64,000 bases of DNA from Vibrio bivalvicida (GCF_001399455.2 NZ_LLEI02000010.1:62001-126000); one strand, 5' to 3'; shown: positions 54,722 to 63,944, counted from the first letter of the stretch. Translations and numbers: made by a program. Notes: generated by a model from the sequence alone, not told the origin.

Positions 54722-55407
54722 TGCAGAGCGAGAAAATACTAGCGATTATTCCCGCTCGCGCTGGAAGTAAAGGGTTGCCCGGTAAAAATATCAAATCATT
54801 AGGTGGAAAGCCAATGATTGCATGGACGATTGAAGCGGCAGTTCAATCGCAAAAGTTTTCGAGAGTAGTAGTATCCACAGATAGTGTAGAAATTGGGGAA
54901 GTAGCACAACAGTGGGGTGCTGAAGTTCCATTTTTAAGACCTGATTTTTTGAGCTCAGACGAATCCCCTATATTTGATACTATTACTTATACCTTGGATA
55001 TGTTAGGCGATGAATTTGACGCAATTTGTCTATTGCAGCCAACGTCCCCATTGAGAACGTCAAATCACCTTATTGAGGCTGTAGAGCTCTTTGAAAAGGA
55101 CGATGTTCACTCTGTGGTGAGTGTTACCAAAGTAGATAAAAGCCCTCAATGGTGTTTTTGGCGTGATGAGCAAGCATATTTAACTCCCATTCTTAGTGGC
55201 GGCCTTTCATTAAACCGTAGGCAAGAGCTACAAGATGCCTTTGTTTTAAACGGGGCAATATATATAGCGGAGACGGGAGAGTTATTAAGTGAAAGAAAAT
55301 TTTTGTTTGATGATTCAGTTTCCTACTTGATGAGTAAAGAGTCATCAATTGATATTGATGATTTAGTCGATTTTAAGTTAGCACAGCTGATTTTAGGTGA
55401 AGCATGA
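54721..55407 (+). CDS. legF: CMP-nonulosonate synthetase (NeuA/LegF type)
   Basis: 228 residues. The NeuA motif LAIIPARAGSKGLPGKNIK, then VVVSTDS, LLQPTSPLRTS and the C-terminal IDIDDLVDFKLAQ are all present. It activates the nonulosonic acid as the CMP sugar for transfer. It overlaps the CBS-nucleotidyltransferase stop by one base and the amidotransferase start by four, so the pathway genes are translationally linked. No esterase domain is present, unlike E. coli NeuA. Confidence 0.93.
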   Translation: MQSEKILAIIPARAGSKGLPGKNIKSLGGKPMIAWTIEAAVQSQKFSRVVVSTDSVEIGEVAQQWGAEVPFLRPDFLSSDESPIFDTITYTLDMLGDEFDAICLLQPTSPLRTSNHLIEAVELFEKDDVHSVVSVTKVDKSPQWCFWRDEQAYLTPILSGGLSLNRRQELQDAFVLNGAIYIAETGELLSERKFLFDDSVSYLMSKESSIDIDDLVDFKLAQLILGEA

Positions 55408-56564
55408 TTGAAAAAAGAAACGTGCAGCAAATGTATAATTTGCCAACAGAAGTGAAATTTTGTAAGAAATGTACTATTTCGAACCAACGTCCACGTATTA
55501 AGTTGGATGAGAATGGCGTTTGTAGTGCATGTAATTTTGCAGAATACAAACGAAACGAAATAGACTGGGACAAGCGTGAGCAAGAGCTTAAAGAGTTGTG
55601 TGATCGTCATCGTAAGTCGGATGGTAACTATGATGTTATTGTACCGTGCAGCGGTGGTAAGGACGGCAGTTTTGTAGCGCACATGTTAAAGTACAAATAC
55701 AACATGAATCCACTTTGTGTTACGTGGGCCCCTCTATTGCCAACAGAGCTTGGACGTAAGAACTTAGATAACTTTATTAGAGCTGGTTTTGACCATATTC
55801 TAGGTACACCAAACCCAAAAACTACTCGTAAACTGACTCAGCTAGCATTTAAATATATGGGTGACCCGTTCCAACCATTCATCTATGGTCAAACAAATTT
55901 CCCTATGAAAATGGCGATTCAACATAATGTGTCGTTGATCATGTATGGTGAAAACGGTGAAGTAGAGTATGGCGGTGACATGAAAAACGCATCAAGACCA
56001 ACTCGTGAAATTGCTGACCATGATGGCCACTACTTTTCAGGCAAGCCCCCATCGTTTTGGAAAGAACATGGTCTTACTGAAGTTGATTTAGCCCCTTTCC
56101 AAGCTCCACCTATGCAAGCTATTCGTGATAATAATACTGAGATTCATTTCTTTGGCTATTACAAGTTTTGGGATCCTCAAGAGTGTTATTACTACGCTAA
56201 GGAAAATACTGGCTTCACTCCTAACACTGAGCGTTCTGAAGGTACTTACTCTAAATATGCTAGCCTTGATGATCAAATTGATGGTTTCCACTACTACCTT
56301 GCTTTTATCAAGTTTGGTATTGGTCGTACAACATCAGATAGTGCGCATGAAATTCGTGATGGAAAAATTGAGCGTGATGAGGGTGTTGCTTTAGTAAATC
56401 GCTATGACGGAGAGTTCCCGACTAAACATTTCCAAACTTTCCTAGATTACTGTGATATCACGGAAGAAGAGTTTCATGAGGTCATTGATAGCTGGCGTAG
56501 TGACCACCTATGGGAAAAAGTTGATGTCGAATGGAAACTTAAAACAGATGTAACTAAATCATAG
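55404..56564 (+). CDS. N-acetyl-sugar amidotransferase (PseA/WbpG type)
   Basis: 386 residues, an adenine-nucleotide alpha-hydrolase enzyme with an N-terminal Cys4 zinc site (FCKKCTISNQRP ... GVCSACNFAE) and the PP-loop VIVPCSGGKDGSFVAHML. It converts an N-acetyl group to an acetamidino group using ammonia from the HisH/HisF partners. P. aeruginosa WbpG and Campylobacter PseA are relatives. The ATG overlaps the legF stop (ATGA). The likely product is 5-acetamidino-legionaminic acid, or an amidino form of another sugar in the repeat. Confidence 0.9.
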   Translation: MIEKRNVQQMYNLPTEVKFCKKCTISNQRPRIKLDENGVCSACNFAEYKRNEIDWDKREQELKELCDRHRKSDGNYDVIVPCSGGKDGSFVAHMLKYKYNMNPLCVTWAPLLPTELGRKNLDNFIRAGFDHILGTPNPKTTRKLTQLAFKYMGDPFQPFIYGQTNFPMKMAIQHNVSLIMYGENGEVEYGGDMKNASRPTREIADHDGHYFSGKPPSFWKEHGLTEVDLAPFQAPPMQAIRDNNTEIHFFGYYKFWDPQECYYYAKENTGFTPNTERSEGTYSKYASLDDQIDGFHYYLAFIKFGIGRTTSDSAHEIRDGKIERDEGVALVNRYDGEFPTKHFQTFLDYCDITEEEFHEVIDSWRSDHLWEKVDVEWKLKTDVTKS

Positions 56565-56576
56565 GTTACCAAAAGT

Positions 56577-57338
56577 ATGAAAAATGTACGTCTTATATCT
56601 CGTCTAGATGTAAAAGGCAGTCACTTGATAAAAGGCGTGCATCTTGAGGGACTTCGAAAAATTGGTGTTCCTCAAGAGCACGCTGTCAAGTATTATCAGC
56701 AAGGTGCTGACGAAATTATCTATATGGATGTGGTTGCGAGCTTGTATGGGCGTAATAACCTTAGTGATATTGTCGAGCGAACAGCCGAAAATGTTTTTGT
56801 ACCTATTACGGTAGGTGGAGGGGTTCGAAGTGTTGAGGATGTGAGACACCTACTTCGATGTGGTGCAGATAAAGTTGCGATCAACACTGCTGCCACGCAA
56901 AACCCCAACTTGCTGTCTGAAATTGCTGAAGTATTTGGCAGCCAGTGCGTTGTACTTTCTGTAGAAGCTACACGCCATGAAAATGGTGATTGGTGGGTAT
57001 ATACAGACAATGGTCGTGAGAAATCTCAATATGAGGTTGAGGAATGGGTGAACAAAGCTGTTGACCATGGTGCGGGTGAAATACTGTTAACGTCGGTTGA
57101 TCATGAAGGCACCGGAAAAGGCTTTGATAACCAATTGATTAAGCTAGTATCCAACAGCGTTAATGTTCCTATTATAGCCAGTGGAGGCATGTCTTCTAGC
57201 TCCCATATTGTGGAAGCCATCGATCACGGTGCAGATGCAGTAGCGATGGCTGATGTCCTTCACTACAACAAGATGACAATGGAGATGATCCATAGTGAGT
57301 GTCTTAACCATGGACTGCATGTGAGGAAACTTAGATGA
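56577..57338 (+). CDS. HisF-like ammonia-channel partner
   Basis: 253 residues, a HisF-type TIM barrel (RLISRLDVKGSHLIKGVHLEGLRKIG, PITVGGGVRS, LLRCGADKVAINTAA, EILLTSVDHEGTGKGFDN, IIASGGMS) in a polysaccharide locus, so not histidine synthesis. It is the synthase half of a glutamine amidotransferase with the HisH-like gene that overlaps it by 4 nt. In P. aeruginosa O5 the pair (HisF2/HisH2) supplies ammonia to WbpG. No other his genes are present. Confidence 0.92.
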   Translation: MKNVRLISRLDVKGSHLIKGVHLEGLRKIGVPQEHAVKYYQQGADEIIYMDVVASLYGRNNLSDIVERTAENVFVPITVGGGVRSVEDVRHLLRCGADKVAINTAATQNPNLLSEIAEVFGSQCVVLSVEATRHENGDWWVYTDNGREKSQYEVEEWVNKAVDHGAGEILLTSVDHEGTGKGFDNQLIKLVSNSVNVPIIASGGMSSSSHIVEAIDHGADAVAMADVLHYNKMTMEMIHSECLNHGLHVRKLR

Positions 57339-57961
57339 AAATCGGCGTATTGGACTATGGTGCGGGCAACTTAAAAAATGTTTGTCGAGCCATTACTCAC
57401 TTAGGCTATCAGTTTCAGTTGGTTTCTACACCAGAAGATGTGCAAAACGTTGATAAGCTCGTGATCCCAGGAGTTGGAGCATTTAAGGTTGCGATGGCGC
57501 AACTTGAAGCTTTGGATTTGATTGATCCGATTATCGACCTAGCGAATAAAAACGTCCCAATTTTGGGCATTTGCTTGGGCATGCAACTCTTGTTCGAAGA
57601 AAGTTCTGAGTTTGGTAATACTAAGGGATTGGGTTTACTGAAAGGAAGCATAGGGTTAATTCCCTCTGTTGACAGCAAAGGCGAAGTTCTTAAAGTTCCT
57701 CACATTGGTTGGAATGAACTCTGTCTGTCTGACAACCCATTTGCTCTAGCAGATGGCGTAAAGAACGGCGATGCGGTTTATTTTGTGCACTCTTTCAGAG
57801 CTTGTGGTTATCAGGCCGAAGAGCTGCTTGCATTTAGTCACTATGGTAATGAGGTGATTCCAGCAATTGTGGGTAAAAACAATGTTGTTGGTTGCCAGTT
57901 CCACCCTGAAAAGAGTGGAGAAGTAGGGTTAAGAATATTTGAGAATTTTCTTACTGACTAG
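57335..57961 (+). CDS. HisH-like glutamine amidotransferase subunit
   Basis: 208 residues, class I glutaminase: IGVLDYGAGNLKNVCRAI, the nucleophile motif ILGICLGMQLLFEES (Cys), and CQFHPEKSGEVGLRI (His-Glu). It releases ammonia from glutamine and passes it through the HisF-like partner to the amidotransferase. Coupled to the previous gene by a 4-nt overlap. A terminator follows, closing the first block of the operon. Confidence 0.93.
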   Translation: MKIGVLDYGAGNLKNVCRAITHLGYQFQLVSTPEDVQNVDKLVIPGVGAFKVAMAQLEALDLIDPIIDLANKNVPILGICLGMQLLFEESSEFGNTKGLGLLKGSIGLIPSVDSKGEVLKVPHIGWNELCLSDNPFALADGVKNGDAVYFVHSFRACGYQAEELLAFSHYGNEVIPAIVGKNNVVGCQFHPEKSGEVGLRIFENFLTD

Positions 57962-57994
57962 CGTTTCTTCAGATGTGTTGACTTCTGCGTAATA

Positions 57995-58032
57995 GAGCCA
58001 CGAAAGGATTCGTGGCTCATATGTTTTTTATA
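57995..58032 (+). terminator. Terminator inside the polysaccharide operon
   Basis: A 10-bp perfect stem GAGCCACGAA / TTCGTGGCTC with AGGA loop, then ATATGTTTTTTATA. It lies between the HisH-like and flippase genes. Expression of the rest would need readthrough (for example an RfaH-type antiterminator) or a further promoter near 58030. Confidence 0.85.
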
Positions 58033-58059
58033 TTTAGGTTAGAAGAGAATTAAATTTAA

Positions 58060-59520
58060 ATGAAACTAGCTATATATTCTTTTCTATCAGTGTCTATAGG
58101 CCTTGTTCTAGGAAGAATTACGGGATTTTTGCGCGAGCTTTATGTCGCTAATGTTTTTGGTGCTAGCTCAACAACCGACGTTTTGATCTTAGTTTTGACA
58201 ACACCAGACTTTTTGGTAAATCTTTTGGTCGGTGGTGCCCTAAGCATGGCGCTGATCCCTGAATTTAAGAGTTTGTCGAGAAAACATGCTCAGTTGCTTT
58301 ATCAGCAAGTCATGTTATTGCTTGGTATAGTGTTCCTTGTTATCGCGTCCGCATTAGCATTCTTTTCTGATCCCCTCATTCAATTGTTAGCGCCGGGTGT
58401 TTTAACGTCGATATCCCCCCAAGATAAGCAAAGTTTTTCAATCAGTTTATATGCAATCCCCCTGATCGTTCTCGCTGGTATTTCGACAGCGTACTTACAT
58501 TCCAAAGAGCGTTTTTTTATAGCATCGTTAGGTACATTTGTTTTTAATACTTTGATTATACTTTCCATGGTCTGCGCCTTATATTATTCCGAAAGTTATA
58601 TCACTGTATTTGTAGCTTATACAGTTGTTATTGCATCGGCTATACGATTTGCTTTGTTTCATTTATCAATACCAAGAGAGCAAAGTGAACCCGTTTTTTC
58701 GTTTAACCTAATTACGGGTGAATTAGTGAAAAGATACATTAAGTGTATTTTCACTGGTGGTTTCTTCTTTTTGATGCCGATAGCACTAAGAGCTATCTCC
58801 TCAGTCTATGGTGACAAAGAAATTTCCTTTGTTAACTATGCGACTAAGTTAGTTGAATTCCCTTTGGGTGTATTGATTACAGTTTTTTCTATTATATTTT
58901 TCCCCAAGTTATCAAAGCTTTATTCCGACGGTGATCACGAAAGCTTTAGAAAAATAGCTACTCTCCTTGCTTGTTTTATTTTATCACTATCACTGATTTC
59001 CAGTGTTCCACTATTTGTTAATTCATTTTACTATGTCGAGTTGCTTTATGGAGCCGGGAGTAAGCTAAGTGAGGTGGATTTAGTGACGATATCTAGTTAC
59101 TTGTCGTTATACGCATTGACTATTCCGCTACAAGGGCTTAATAGCTTGCTTATTGCGATATTCAGTGCTCGTAAGCAAGTTAACTTACCATTGATTGCGT
59201 CATTCCTCGCTATTATTAGCTTCGCCATATTGGGCAAAGTTTTTGCGGAAAGTATGTCAGAGGTATTTCTTTATGTGTTTATTTCCTTCGCAGTGTCAAC
59301 TTTTGTTCTTTTGTATGTAGCGATAAAAGAACAGGTATTCTCATTCAAAGATCTGGGAAGTAAAAACTTATTTACAATATCTCTAGCCATCACTATTTAT
59401 TTTTGCTTTGTTTCTTATGGTAGCCTTGGTGTATACACCTTACTTTATGATGGGGTGCTTTACGCGCTGTGCACGCTGATTTTACTGGCAATTACAAAAA
59501 TACTAAAAGTTAGAACTTAA
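58060..59520 (+). CDS. MurJ-like MOP-superfamily flippase (Wzx role)
   Basis: 486 residues with about 12-14 membrane helices. The N-terminus (GRITGFLRELYVANVFGASSTTDVL) is characteristic of the MurJ/MviN branch of the MOP flippases rather than of classic Wzx. In polysaccharide loci such proteins carry the undecaprenyl-linked repeat unit across the inner membrane. The real MurJ should be elsewhere on the chromosome. It opens the second block of genes, after the internal terminator; ribosome binding site GAAGAG weak. Confidence 0.85.
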   Translation: MKLAIYSFLSVSIGLVLGRITGFLRELYVANVFGASSTTDVLILVLTTPDFLVNLLVGGALSMALIPEFKSLSRKHAQLLYQQVMLLLGIVFLVIASALAFFSDPLIQLLAPGVLTSISPQDKQSFSISLYAIPLIVLAGISTAYLHSKERFFIASLGTFVFNTLIILSMVCALYYSESYITVFVAYTVVIASAIRFALFHLSIPREQSEPVFSFNLITGELVKRYIKCIFTGGFFFLMPIALRAISSVYGDKEISFVNYATKLVEFPLGVLITVFSIIFFPKLSKLYSDGDHESFRKIATLLACFILSLSLISSVPLFVNSFYYVELLYGAGSKLSEVDLVTISSYLSLYALTIPLQGLNSLLIAIFSARKQVNLPLIASFLAIISFAILGKVFAESMSEVFLYVFISFAVSTFVLLYVAIKEQVFSFKDLGSKNLFTISLAITIYFCFVSYGSLGVYTLLYDGVLYALCTLILLAITKILKVRT

Positions 59521-59536
59521 TTTTTGGAGACATTCA

Positions 59537-60349
59537 TTGTTTGATTTAATGTTGATTACTAATAACCAAGAAGTCGCGCAGTTTGCCGTTGACAGTGGGG
59601 TTAGTAGAATTTTTTTAGATACTGAGATCAATGGCAAAAAAGAGCGCCAGGGACATCTAGATACAGTAATCAGTGAGCATTCACTGATTGACCTAAAGAT
59701 GTTAAGAAAGGTCACTGGTCATTTCGACATATTGGTGCGTATAAACCCATTGTATCAAGGAACAAAAGAGGAAGTTGAAACTGCAATTCAATTGGGGGCC
59801 GATATGATAATGCTTCCAATGTTCCATACCGCAGAAGAGGTGAAAGCTGTCAGTAGTATGATTGATGGCAGAGTAAAACTCATCCCACTTGTTGAAACGA
59901 AATCAGCGATCGACAACATTGATGATATCGCTAAGGTTGAGGGTGTTAGTGAAGTTCATATCGGCTTAAATGACTTGCACTTAGACATGGGACTATCGTT
60001 TATGTTTGAACTGCTTATTAATGGCGTCATTGAAAAGGCGGCTGAAAAGCTAAACAATGCGGGAATGCCATTTGGAATCGGCGGGATTGCAAAGTTGGGA
60101 GAAGGTAAATTGCCTGCAGATATGATTCTGTCAGAACACGTTCGGTTAGGCTCTAAGTCTGCAATTTTATCCCGTGCGTTTCACAATAACTCCAAAACGC
60201 TAGAAGAGTTTCAACAGCAAGCTAATCTTAAATCTGAAGTTTCCAAAATTTACGATGAAGTCAAACGTCTCCAAGAGGAATCACTGGAGACACTGCTCGG
60301 TACGCGAGAAGACATGAAGCAGGTAATACATCAAATTGCAGGAAAATAG
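59537..60349 (+). CDS. HpcH/HpaI-type aldolase-like protein
   Basis: 270 residues from TTG 59537, supported by GGAGA 7 nt upstream; the next ATG (59549) is too far. The fold is that of the HpcH/HpaI/citrate lyase beta family: ILVRINPLYQGT, AIQLGADMIMLPMF, KLIPLVETKSAIDNI (acid of the metal site) and VHIGLNDLHLDMGLSF, plus a C-terminal helical tail. These enzymes make or break C-C bonds using pyruvate or acetyl-CoA units. Presence in an O-antigen operon is unusual. It may make an acidic substituent or unusual sugar precursor; this is inference. Confidence 0.8.
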   Translation: MFDLMLITNNQEVAQFAVDSGVSRIFLDTEINGKKERQGHLDTVISEHSLIDLKMLRKVTGHFDILVRINPLYQGTKEEVETAIQLGADMIMLPMFHTAEEVKAVSSMIDGRVKLIPLVETKSAIDNIDDIAKVEGVSEVHIGLNDLHLDMGLSFMFELLINGVIEKAAEKLNNAGMPFGIGGIAKLGEGKLPADMILSEHVRLGSKSAILSRAFHNNSKTLEEFQQQANLKSEVSKIYDEVKRLQEESLETLLGTREDMKQVIHQIAGK

Positions 60350-60352
60350 TCA

Positions 60353-60907
60353 ATGAAACGTCTTTTTGATATTAGTGTCGCTTTGGTCGCTCTTTTGCTA
60401 CTTTCGCCAGTAATACTATTAGTGTCGCTCCTGATTTATCTTACCGATAAAGGCCCGGTGTTCTTTAAGCAGAAACGCGTTGGGTTAAATGGTAAAACAT
60501 TCGAAATCTATAAGTTTCGTAGCATGGTTACAAATGCCTCAAGCTTAGGGGGGCATCAAACTTTAGAAAATGACAGCAGAATTACTAAGATCGGTCGCGT
60601 GATTAGGAAAACAAGTGTTGATGAGCTTCCACAGCTACTGAACGTACTTCTTGGTGATATGAGTGTTGTAGGCCCTCGACCAAATGTTCCTCTTCAAAGA
60701 GAAGAATACAGTGAGCAAGAGTGGGACAAAAGGAACAGTGTTCAGCCAGGAATCACCGGTTTAGCACAAGCAAAAGGTAGGTCTTGTCTGACACCAGAAC
60801 AACGTACAAATTATGATTTAAAATACGTTGATAACGTTAATTTGATTAACGACATTAAAATAATTCTTCTAACGGTGAAGCAAATCGTCACTAAAGGTGG
60901 TAACTAG
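60353..60907 (+). CDS. PglC-like initiating phosphoglycosyl transferase
   Basis: 184 residues, the small monotopic type: one re-entrant membrane helix (LFDISVALVALLLLSPVILLVSLLIYL, given in part) and the catalytic region PVFFKQKRVGLNGKTFEIYKFRSM, then TSVDELPQLLNVLLGDMSVVGPRPNVPL with the Asp-Glu pair. It transfers the first sugar phosphate, often a bacillosamine or related amino sugar, to undecaprenyl phosphate and so starts the repeat unit. It is 3 nt after the aldolase-like gene and 3 nt before the AsnB-like gene. Confidence 0.92.
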   Translation: MKRLFDISVALVALLLLSPVILLVSLLIYLTDKGPVFFKQKRVGLNGKTFEIYKFRSMVTNASSLGGHQTLENDSRITKIGRVIRKTSVDELPQLLNVLLGDMSVVGPRPNVPLQREEYSEQEWDKRNSVQPGITGLAQAKGRSCLTPEQRTNYDLKYVDNVNLINDIKIILLTVKQIVTKGGN

Positions 60908-60910
60908 GTT

Positions 60911-62689
60911 ATGTGTGGTATTTTTGGTTACTTTGATCAAAATTCAAAGTCTATTGATTCTAATGTACTTAATGAAATGGCATCGGCAATCGAACATAGA
61001 GGCCCAGATGGACTGGGACTTTATGAAGGTGAGGGGTTTGCTTTGGGAAACCAAAGGTTGGCGATCTTAGATATTGAACATGGAAATCAACCATTTGTTT
61101 CGGATGATGAGAATATAATCGTCGTGCAAAATGGGGAGATATTTAACCATGTCGAGATTGCTGCCGAGTTGCAAGGTACCGAGTTTGAATGCCGCACTCA
61201 CAGTGATACTGAAGTTATTTTAAGGCTCTATCAAAGAGACGGTATCGATTTCATCCAGCAACTCAATGGCATGTTTGCTATTGCTATTTACGATAAAAAC
61301 ATTGAAAAAATGTTTTTGATTCGAGATCGCGTTGGAGAGAAGCCGTTTTATTACAGCTATCAAGATAGCCAACTTGTATTTGCTTCTGAAATTAAGTCTA
61401 TTTTGGCGACAGGCATCGAACGTCAAATCAATTACGATGCTTTAGACACCTACTTAACTTACAACTATGTAACCCCACCTCTAACGCTATTTTCTGATAT
61501 TCTTCATGTGCTTCCCGGTCATTATCTTGAGATTGACGAAGAGCAAATTAAAGATGTTACTTGGTGGGATGTGAGTCAAGTTCAGGTTGAGAATAAGTCG
61601 GAAAGTGAGTGGATTGAAGAGTTCAACACTATTTTGAGTGATGCGGTACGAATTCGACTACGTTCCGATGTGCCTTTTGGTGCATTTTTATCTGGTGGTG
61701 TTGACTCTAGCACTGTCGTTGGGTTGATGGCAGAGCAGATTGATGAGCCTGTCAGTACTTATACGATAGGATTTAAAGAGAAACGCTTTGATGAATCGCC
61801 GTATGCACAGGAGGCGGCGGATAGATTTAAGACGCGCCATACGGCAAAGATCGTAGAAAGCAACATGTTTGATATGTGGGCAAAGTCTACTTATCACTGC
61901 GATCAACCTCATGGTGATGTGTCTTTTATGCCAACACTGAAAGTTGCTGAGTTGGCTGCTGAAGATGTGAAAGTCGTGCTTACCGGTGATGGCGCCGATG
62001 AACTTTTTGCTGGTTATGACAAATATCGTGATTTTTTTTCGAATGAGAGTAGCTTAAGTAGTGATACTGACGAGTTTTATTCCGCATACATTCGCAATAT
62101 TTCGCTGTTTACCGATGAGAAAAAAGCGTTGATGTATCGTAAGGAAGCGAAGCAAAAAGTGACTCAAGGCTTATCAAAGCAAATCGTGGAAGAATTGCTG
62201 AACCGTTCAGATAACATGGATCGAATCAATCAAAGTTTATACATTGATACTATGTTACTGCTTTCTGGAAACAATTTGGTCAAACCAGATAAGATGGGAA
62301 TGGCTGTTTCTATCGAGAATCGAGCGCCGTTTCTAGACTATCGTATGATTGAGCTGGCATTTTCGATGCCTGGAGAGTTGAAGCTCTATAAAGGTGAAAC
62401 GAAAAGTATCTATAAAAAGGCGGTATCAAAGCTGATTGGCGAGCATTTGGCTTATCGTAAAAAGCAAATGTTCACTGTGCCTATTGGAGAATGGTTAAAA
62501 TCTGATCTCAAGCCTATGGTTGAAGACTTGCTTTTTTCACCACAAACACGGTCAAAAGCGATATTTAACTCGGATTACATAGAACAACTTTACCTAGAGC
62601 ACTGCCAAGGAACCAGCAATTATACGCGAGAGATTCGGGCAATAATGGCATTGGAAATTTGGTTACGTGAATTCGACGTAAAGTTGTAG
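60911..62689 (+). CDS. AsnB-like glutamine-dependent amidotransferase
   Basis: 592 residues. MCGIFGYF gives the N-terminal Cys nucleophile of class II glutaminases; RGPDGLGLYE and NGEIFNH follow. The synthetase half has the PP-loop PFGAFLSGGVDSSTVVGLMA and VLTGDGADELFAGYDKY. Members in O-antigen clusters (such as WbpS) amidate a carboxyl group of a uronic acid or similar sugar rather than make asparagine. It partners the other nitrogen-adding genes nearby. Not likely the housekeeping asnB. Confidence 0.92.
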   Translation: MCGIFGYFDQNSKSIDSNVLNEMASAIEHRGPDGLGLYEGEGFALGNQRLAILDIEHGNQPFVSDDENIIVVQNGEIFNHVEIAAELQGTEFECRTHSDTEVILRLYQRDGIDFIQQLNGMFAIAIYDKNIEKMFLIRDRVGEKPFYYSYQDSQLVFASEIKSILATGIERQINYDALDTYLTYNYVTPPLTLFSDILHVLPGHYLEIDEEQIKDVTWWDVSQVQVENKSESEWIEEFNTILSDAVRIRLRSDVPFGAFLSGGVDSSTVVGLMAEQIDEPVSTYTIGFKEKRFDESPYAQEAADRFKTRHTAKIVESNMFDMWAKSTYHCDQPHGDVSFMPTLKVAELAAEDVKVVLTGDGADELFAGYDKYRDFFSNESSLSSDTDEFYSAYIRNISLFTDEKKALMYRKEAKQKVTQGLSKQIVEELLNRSDNMDRINQSLYIDTMLLLSGNNLVKPDKMGMAVSIENRAPFLDYRMIELAFSMPGELKLYKGETKSIYKKAVSKLIGEHLAYRKKQMFTVPIGEWLKSDLKPMVEDLLFSPQTRSKAIFNSDYIEQLYLEHCQGTSNYTREIRAIMALEIWLREFDVKL

Positions 62690-62721
62690 CATTGCGCCCT
62701 AACAAGGTTAGAACTTAATAG

Positions 62722-63936
62722 ATGGTTAAGAAGCAAATTTTGATCGTCACATATGGTGGCGGTCATGCGGCGATGGTGCTACCCGTGATACAGGCACTAC
62801 AAGGCTTTGATAATGTTCAAGTCACGGTACTTGCACTCACGACAGCTGCAAGTCAATTGAGAGATCAAGGCGTGAATTGTGTCAGTTTTAAGGACTTTAC
62901 GTTTTTAGTTGATGAACAGTATCAAGTCTTCGGTTCGGAGCTTGTGGATACCGATGCCGCGTCTCCCGTGATACCGGTGGAAGAATCCATCGCTTACATG
63001 GGGATCAATATGTTGGACTTGGTTCAAGAGCATGGAGAGGAAGCAGCATACCGGTTGTATGATGAGCATGAGAGACAAGCTTTTTTGCCGGTACGATTCT
63101 TCAAAAAGTTAATATCCCATTTAAACGTTGATCTGGTCATCGCCACGAGTGCACCGCGCGCAGAGCGAGCAGCCATTGTTGCAGCATCTGACTTAGGTAT
63201 TAAAAGCTTATGCATGGTGGACTTGTTTGCGTTGCAAGAATATCGATGGCTTAAAGACAACAACTATGCTGATGTGGTTTGTGTGTTGCATCAGTCCGTG
63301 AAAGACTTTTTGCACTCTCATGGCCGAAGTAAAGACAATATTGTTGTTACAGGCAACCCTGTGTTTGACACCATCAACCTGCCAACAACGATTCAATCTG
63401 GCTTAGGTCTTCGTCGACATCGCTGGGGAGATGACGATGCCTGTGTGAACATATTATATGCCTCTCAGGTTGAACCTGAAGTTCACCCTTTTATCAGTGG
63501 CTTAAAAGGGAACAAAGAGCTGCCTGTTCAAATTGAAGTAAAACTGCGGCAGTTTGTGAATAAGCACCCGAATTACCGACTCTTGGTAAGACATCATCCG
63601 AGCGAAAATCGACAGTTTCACCCTGAGCCTCAAGTCGAATATGCAGATGAGAGCTTACATGATTTACTGCATGCTGTAGATATTGTTGTCGTGATTTCTT
63701 CGACAGTAGGTTTGGAAGCCCACTTAGCAGGGAAACCAGTACTCGCGGTTGACACTTCCATTTTTACGTCGGATTTCCCTCTCAGTGAAATGGGCTTAGC
63801 ACAAGGAATCGACCATTTAGATAACCTTGAGCCGGGTATTCTTAATGCCAGTCGTCCAAGTACGAGTGACAATAAATTAGTTAGTCTTTCCATTGATAAG
63901 GTTATGAAGGAAGTCTCTAACCTATTGACTAAATAG
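62722..63936 (+). CDS. Unknown GT-B-fold glycosyltransferase
   Basis: 404 residues with a GT-B look: QILIVTYGGGHAAMVLPVIQAL at the start (MurG-like 'GGGH' loop), VIATSAPRAERAAIVAASDLGI, VVTGNPVFDTI, LVRHHPSEN and IVVVISSTVGLEAHLAGKPVLAVD at the end, like NeuC/TagF-type enzymes. No family can be named. As the only transferase-like gene in the block besides the initiating enzyme, it probably adds one sugar, perhaps the nonulosonic acid. It lies 32 nt after the AsnB-like gene. Confidence 0.7.
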   Translation: MVKKQILIVTYGGGHAAMVLPVIQALQGFDNVQVTVLALTTAASQLRDQGVNCVSFKDFTFLVDEQYQVFGSELVDTDAASPVIPVEESIAYMGINMLDLVQEHGEEAAYRLYDEHERQAFLPVRFFKKLISHLNVDLVIATSAPRAERAAIVAASDLGIKSLCMVDLFALQEYRWLKDNNYADVVCVLHQSVKDFLHSHGRSKDNIVVTGNPVFDTINLPTTIQSGLGLRRHRWGDDDACVNILYASQVEPEVHPFISGLKGNKELPVQIEVKLRQFVNKHPNYRLLVRHHPSENRQFHPEPQVEYADESLHDLLHAVDIVVVISSTVGLEAHLAGKPVLAVDTSIFTSDFPLSEMGLAQGIDHLDNLEPGILNASRPSTSDNKLVSLSIDKVMKEVSNLLTK

Positions 63937-63944
63937 AGAATTGA

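Noticed and set aside
56577..57961. Histidine biosynthesis genes hisF and hisH
   Set aside because: No other his genes are near, and the pair overlaps and follows a PseA/WbpG-type amidotransferase, so they belong to sugar amidination.
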